A stretch of 10,192 nt of DNA from Promethearchaeota archaeon (GTDB taxonomy: Archaea; Asgardarchaeota; Lokiarchaeia; Sigynarchaeales; SOKP01), in assembly GCA_014729315.1 (NCBI GenBank), contig WJKD01000853.1, forward strand, positions 1 to 10,192, given 5' to 3'. Made by a program: the position numbers and the translations under genes. Below are positions 6,925 to 10,192 of the stretch, piece after piece. The notes under the pieces were generated by a model. That model did no database searches, was not told the DNA's origin, and saw nothing but the letters and a program-made list of their open reading frames with translations. Numbering within the stretch: the stretch's first letter is position 1; each line of letters opens with the position of its first letter.

Positions 6925-7211
6925 TTGAAAAAATTCTCTAGAGATGAGAATAAAATAACCTCTCTTAATTCCTGGCAAGTTAAAAAAAGCGATGATTATT
7001 ATTACATAAGATTAAAAAACATAAATGTGATTTTTGGCAATATTTTTTTACCTGGAAGATCTGGTTTGGAATGGATTTGTCCATTTAAAATATTCTTACA
7101 CGAAATAACGAGATTAAAATCCGAATTAGGGATGTTTTTGGTGATTCTGTGATTGAAGAAATTAAAGAAGAAATATTAAGGACATCTGACTCTTTTTCTA
7201 TAAAAATTTAA
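6925..7211 (+). pseudogene. possible small frameshifted gene remnant, unrecognised
   Basis: A frame from a TTG at 6925 runs to a TGA at 7150-7152 (75 residues) and includes protein-like stretches such as NSWQVKKSDDYYYIRLKN. Near 7110-7125 a second frame, one base back, takes over and reads IRDVFGDSVIEEIKEEILR before a TAA at 7209-7211. Joining them requires a single missing base and would give about 95 residues. I recognise no family and see no good ribosome site or ATG. This may be a decayed gene or two chance frames in A/T-rich DNA. It occupies most of the otherwise empty 429-base gap between the FAD oxidoreductase and the alpha subunit. Confidence 0.22.
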
Positions 7212-7256
7212 TCCTCTTACGATAACTTGTTAGTCTACTTTCTCTCCACATCCTAA

Positions 7257-8114
7257 TCATAATAAAATGTTTAATATTGTTTGAGCCCCTCCAACCGCCT
7301 CAAGATATTCTGATTGCGTTTTTAGGTCTATATATTCTTTTTTATAATCATCAAAATTCATTTTTAGATATTTTTGGATGTGTTTGGGATCAAAAGTATA
7401 TTTGTCATAACAAGAAGTTGGGTGTGCTCCAAAAGGAACTTTAACTACTGCGGATGTGGTTTGCATTGGCAACTGAGCTTTACCTTTTAAATGGATGATA
7501 TCTTCTAACTCTACAATCCTCTCACAGGTAATTATTGTTTTCTTAGCAGTTTTAGCCAAATCATCGTCAAGCCACACCGCTCCAGCTATGTTTCCGTTTC
7601 CATTTTCGTCTGCGTATGGCACATGTAGAATAGCCACATCCAAGTCGATTTTAGGAACAGCCATCAGCTGAGTTCCTGATCCTAAAGGATCTTCGAATTG
7701 TTTTATATCTTTTCTTATTTTCGGAAAATCTGTCCCAATAATTCCTTTTAACGGCATGAATGGTGATTTCAAATAGGATGCCTTTAATCCGAGAGCAATC
7801 GTAGCTTCTGTTTCTTCCGAAACTTTGATTTTACCGGATTCGATAGCTTTTCTATAATTGGGGGCCATTCCAAATACTTCCATACCAACAAAAGAGGCTT
7901 TTATCTCAGAAACGCATCCCGCACCAACAAGCATATCAATCTCAATACCCCCAACGAAAGTACATAACGTTAAATTTTTTTTTCCTTGTCTTATAATTTC
8001 TCTGCACAAGCTTACGGGTTTTCTCCAAAAAGACAGCCCTCCTATACCCACAATGTCCCCATTTTGAACATAAGCATCAACAGCTTCGCTTAACGACATA
8101 AGTTTGGAATCCAT
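7257..8114 (-). CDS. Family I CoA-transferase alpha-like subunit (GctA/IpdA type)
   Basis: This 285-residue cytosolic protein matches the alpha subunit of family I CoA-transferases. Landmarks are a GIGGLSFWRKPV loop near 23-34, MLVGAGCVSEIKASFVG, SPFMPLKGIIGTD near 117-129, AVPKIDLDVAILHVPYADENGNG, TCERIVE and VPFGAHPTSCYDKYTFD, all colinear with GctA. Glu103, in TEATIALGLKA, falls where I recall the catalytic Glu105 of mycobacterial IpdA; GctA has Gln there. Together with the missing glutamate in the beta subunit, this points to an IpdAB-like ring-opening or hydrolytic role on a cyclic CoA thioester. True CoA transfer with an unusual active site is the alternative. The ATG at 8114 is preceded by GAGTGGAT, a weak ribosome site. 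The partner beta subunit is not adjacent but is same-strand, 6.2 kb downstream, so assembly of the two is inferred. Confidence 0.87.
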   Translation of the reverse strand: MDSKLMSLSEAVDAYVQNGDIVGIGGLSFWRKPVSLCREIIRQGKKNLTLCTFVGGIEIDMLVGAGCVSEIKASFVGMEVFGMAPNYRKAIESGKIKVSEETEATIALGLKASYLKSPFMPLKGIIGTDFPKIRKDIKQFEDPLGSGTQLMAVPKIDLDVAILHVPYADENGNGNIAGAVWLDDDLAKTAKKTIITCERIVELEDIIHLKGKAQLPMQTTSAVVKVPFGAHPTSCYDKYTFDPKHIQKYLKMNFDDYKKEYIDLKTQSEYLEAVGGAQTILNILL

Positions 8115-8154
8115 TTTTATCCACTCTTCCGTTAATATATAAAATTTTAGATAT

Positions 8155-8163
8155 CTTTATATT
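8155..8163 (-). promoter_or_regulatory. candidate TATA box for the alpha subunit
   Basis: On the minus strand this reads AATATAAAG, 41-49 bases before the ATG at 8114. That is similar to the spacing proposed for the FAD oxidoreductase. A second A/T box, TTTATATATTAA, lies at about 8132-8143, too close to the ATG unless the mRNA is leaderless. Confidence 0.3.
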
Positions 8164-8297
8164 TGAAATATTATTTTTCAATTTTCGTTTTTACAGAAGA
8201 AAAAGGTTATCATTTTAGGAACAGTTTTCTGAATCGAGCGTATTAACCCACATATGCCTTTTTTATAGAATTTTTTATTAATACTTTTGTAGATAAA

Positions 8298-8308
8298 TTA
8301 TATATAAG
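8298..8308 (+). promoter_or_regulatory. TATA box for the adenosyltransferase gene
   Basis: TTATATATAAG is a near-ideal archaeal TATA element. It sits about 55-60 bases before the ATG at 8362, placing the transcription start near 8328-8332 and leaving a leader of about 30 bases. That leader contains the short ribosome site AGGT at 8351-8354, 7 bases from the ATG. Confidence 0.5.
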
Positions 8309-8361
8309 TTAGCTTATTGACCAAACTATAGAAAAAATAATTATCTCAAAAGGTTCTAATA

Positions 8362-8904
8362 ATGAGTAACAAAAGATTAAAGCAAGGTTTAGTGCAAGTT
8401 TATTTTGGTCGAGGAAAAGGTAAAACAACTGCGGCATTAGGTCAAGGTTTGAGGGCAACAGGTCACGGGTTCAAAGTTTATTTAATACAGTTCATGAAAG
8501 GAAATACTAAGTATGGAGAAGTCGATGCTATTCATAAGATTCCCAATTTTGAAATCAAACAGTTTGGTACAGAGGAATTGATTGAGATTCCAGGAAAAAT
8601 TGATTTGGAAGAAGGGAAGAAAGCCCTGGAGTTTGCTCAAAAAATAGTGAACAGAAATGAATACGATATTGTTATTCTGGACGAAGTTGGAGTAGCTATA
8701 GAAATGGGAGTAATAGACGTAGATGATGTGCTGGATATAATAACCAACAAGCCTCCTAATGTAGAGATTATCCTAACGGGAGGAGGAACGGGAAGAATTC
8801 ATCCAAAAATCAAACAAGTCGCAGATTTAGTTACTGAGATGAGGTTAGTTAAGCACTATTATAAAAACCAAGGAATTAATGCCCGATACGGAATAGAATA
8901 TTAG
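8362..8904 (+). CDS. cobA: Cob(I)alamin (corrinoid) adenosyltransferase, CobA/BtuR type
   Basis: The 180-residue cytosolic enzyme transfers the adenosyl group of ATP to reduced corrinoid in B12 synthesis or salvage. It shows the family P-loop FGRGKGKTTAALGQGLRA (15-32), LIQFMKG (41-47), a Walker B-like strand ending in ILDEVGVAI (105-113), the NVEIILTGGG segment (133-142) and the C-terminal ADLVTEMRLVKHYYKNQGI. Length is normal for the CobA family. Two small departures from the bacterial consensus are GRGKGKTT where TGNGKGKTT is common, and LTGGG where LTGR is common; I believe archaeal members tolerate both. It has its own TATA box, is divergent from the alpha subunit and is convergent with the third transporter. 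No other B12 gene is in the window. It may supply a B12-dependent acyl-CoA mutase encoded elsewhere. Confidence 0.93.
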   Translation: MSNKRLKQGLVQVYFGRGKGKTTAALGQGLRATGHGFKVYLIQFMKGNTKYGEVDAIHKIPNFEIKQFGTEELIEIPGKIDLEEGKKALEFAQKIVNRNEYDIVILDEVGVAIEMGVIDVDDVLDIITNKPPNVEIILTGGGTGRIHPKIKQVADLVTEMRLVKHYYKNQGINARYGIEY

Positions 8905-8960
8905 ACCAATATTATGTAAAATAAAAAATTTTTGGAGAATAGTCTACTAATTGTTTTTTA
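8905..8960. terminator. short convergent transcript-end region
   Basis: The 56 bases between the stops of the adenosyltransferase and the third transporter contain + strand T-tracts at about 8929-8934 and 8952-8958. A-rich runs at about 8918-8928 read as T-tracts on the minus strand. No clear hairpin is seen, so U-tract termination of both genes is likely. Confidence 0.35.
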
Positions 8961-10192
8961 TTATAAATCGAGATCTATAATTCTTGCTTTTATATCTTCC
9001 AATTTATCTGGCTTAAGATCGTAAAACCTCCAAAATATAATTGTAGCTATGACTAAAAAGAAAACGGGAATTACTGCCATCGAAAGCCGAATTCCCCAAA
9101 TTGCTAATTCGCTCTGAGTTTCAGCACCCTCAACAAACCCTGTTATATCGTGTACAACAGCAAAAATAACTGCCTGTATTACGATTGATAAGCGATTGAT
9201 AAAAAGAAAAAAACCATAGTACATTCCTTCGTTCCTATCTTGAGTATTTGCTACAGATTCGTCAATTATATCCGCCAATACTACTGCTCGAACAATAAAC
9301 ATCCCCGCAATTCCTATACCCCATAAAAAGAGAATAATTATCCATCCAAAAAGATTATTTATAAAAATCATTGGTAAAGCGAAGATCGACGACAATATTG
9401 CCGTCACAATCATTACCTTTCGATTATCTTGCTTTTTTCTTGCCCACCAAATCCATAAAGGTATTGAAATTAAGCTACCTAAAAGAAATCCTCCCATGAT
9501 AAGTGAAGAGGTGGCGGCAGGTTCTTTAAGGATATATCTGATTCCATATTGCATTGAGGCTAATAAACAAATTCTAAGAACAGCATAACCTAAAAATAAT
9601 ATTACAAATGCAGTAAAATTTTTCTGCTTAAAGGCAGAGAAAAATGTTCCAAAGAAGGAATTTCTTTTCTGTTTTCCTTTCGAATCCATTTGCGCTCTTA
9701 AATATCGTTCAATTGTTCCCTTATCCTCACGCATTCCGGGAATCATGAATATAGCTGCAATGAGAGCAACAATAACCAAAGCCCAGGCTTGATTAATAAA
9801 GGATTCCTTCACGCCATAACTAACAAATAAAGGAGGTATCAGTGAACCGACTGCTATACCTATATAACCTAAACCCATATTTATTCCTGATACTTTTCTA
9901 CGCTCATCATCGTTGCGAAATTTATCCGCAAAAAGAGCTGAAGAATTTACAAAAACGAATGAAAATGCAGTATCAAACAAACAGGTGGTCAAGACTAACC
10001 AAATAAAAAGACTCCATTCTCCTTGTTTTGGATCAATGTTAGGGGGAGTAAATAGTAATATGTATGTTAAAATTGCCGGTATGATCGATGATATTATCCA
10101 TGGAAAGCGTCTTCCCCATTTTTTGGTAAAAAAGAACGGACGATCGCATATAAACCCTACGAGAGGATCATTTACAGCATTCCAAATAGCAT
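8961..10192 (-). CDS. GPH-family MFS transporter, third copy (5' end beyond window)
   Basis: The frame stays open to the right edge of the window, giving 409 visible residues. A TTG at 9992 is an internal Leu codon, not a start, because the upstream codons encode conserved helix 2-3 motifs: AIWNAVNDPLVG and KKWGRRFPWI, then FIWLVLTTCLFDTAF. Only helix 1 and part of helix 2 appear to be missing. The NDP Asp, equivalent to MelB cation-site Asp59, is present, so cation coupling is plausible. In helix 4 the MFDTNYTALIPD of the tandem copies is FVFVNSSALFAD, so the Asp aligned with the MelB sugar ligand is Phe. A different substrate is therefore likely. The C-terminus FWRFYDLKPDKLEDIKARI parallels the tandem copies, but overall divergence is far greater than between those two. 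Confidence 0.88.
   Translation of the reverse strand, partial: AIWNAVNDPLVGFICDRPFFFTKKWGRRFPWIISSIIPAILTYILLFTPPNIDPKQGEWSLFIWLVLTTCLFDTAFSFVFVNSSALFADKFRNDDERRKVSGINMGLGYIGIAVGSLIPPLFVSYGVKESFINQAWALVIVALIAAIFMIPGMREDKGTIERYLRAQMDSKGKQKRNSFFGTFFSAFKQKNFTAFVILFLGYAVLRICLLASMQYGIRYILKEPAATSSLIMGGFLLGSLISIPLWIWWARKKQDNRKVMIVTAILSSIFALPMIFINNLFGWIIILFLWGIGIAGMFIVRAVVLADIIDESVANTQDRNEGMYYGFFLFINRLSIVIQAVIFAVVHDITGFVEGAETQSELAIWGIRLSMAVIPVFFLVIATIIFWRFYDLKPDKLEDIKARIIDLDL

Noticed and set aside
7858..8067. 69-residue + strand frame
   Set aside because: Antisense to the conserved N-terminal half of the CoA-transferase alpha subunit.
8961..9992. Start of the third transporter at the TTG at 9992
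   Set aside because: Codons upstream of 9992 remain open to the window edge and encode conserved GPH motifs (NDPLVG, GRRFPW), so the gene begins outside the window.

Overview
The window is AT-rich DNA that most likely comes from an archaeon. Three signs support this. The Shine-Dalgarno sequences match the archaeal/bacterial consensus, with GGTGGTGAT before the CoA-transferase beta gene and AGGAG or AGGGGA before the tandem transporters. Upstream regions carry A/T boxes at archaeal TATA spacing. Apparent transcript ends are U-tracts, mostly without hairpins. The gene mix (several GPH-type transporters, a CrtI-like FAD oxidoreductase, split family I CoA-transferase subunits, a CobA-type adenosyltransferase) reminds me of Asgard (Lokiarchaeia-like) genomes. 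That placement is inference from recall, not proof.

Layout, left to right: the 3' end of an unidentified + strand gene (1-93); a CoA-transferase beta-like subunit on the minus strand (158-1036); an unrecognised six-helix membrane protein on the minus strand (1153-1788); a tandem pair of closely related GPH/MelB-type transporters on the + strand (2108-3529 and 3782-5200), the second broken by an in-frame TAA; a CrtI/phytoene-desaturase-like FAD protein on the minus strand (5247-6827); a 429-base gap with a possible small frameshifted remnant; the CoA-transferase alpha-like subunit on the minus strand (7257-8114); a cob(I)alamin adenosyltransferase on the + strand (8362-8904); and a third GPH transporter on the minus strand whose 5' end lies beyond the window (8961->10192). 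No rRNA, tRNA, CRISPR array or transposase gene was seen.

How the genes may work together (inference): the alpha and beta subunits should form one enzyme, although 6.2 kb and four genes separate them. The beta subunit lacks the catalytic glutamate of true CoA-transferases. The alpha subunit has a glutamate where I recall the catalytic residue of IpdA, the steroid-ring hydrolase subunit. The pair may therefore open or hydrolyse a CoA thioester rather than transfer CoA. GPH transporters, a CrtI-like oxidoreductase and a polytopic membrane protein would fit uptake and processing of a hydrophobic or cyclic (isoprenoid or lipid-like) substrate. The adenosyltransferase could supply B12 to a mutase encoded elsewhere.

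The clearest evolutionary event is the tandem transporter pair. The second copy has lost the conserved Asp of the cation site, a conserved Pro of the GRRxPW loop and, through a CAA-to-TAA change, its last two helices. Patches of near-identical DNA between the copies suggest gene conversion.
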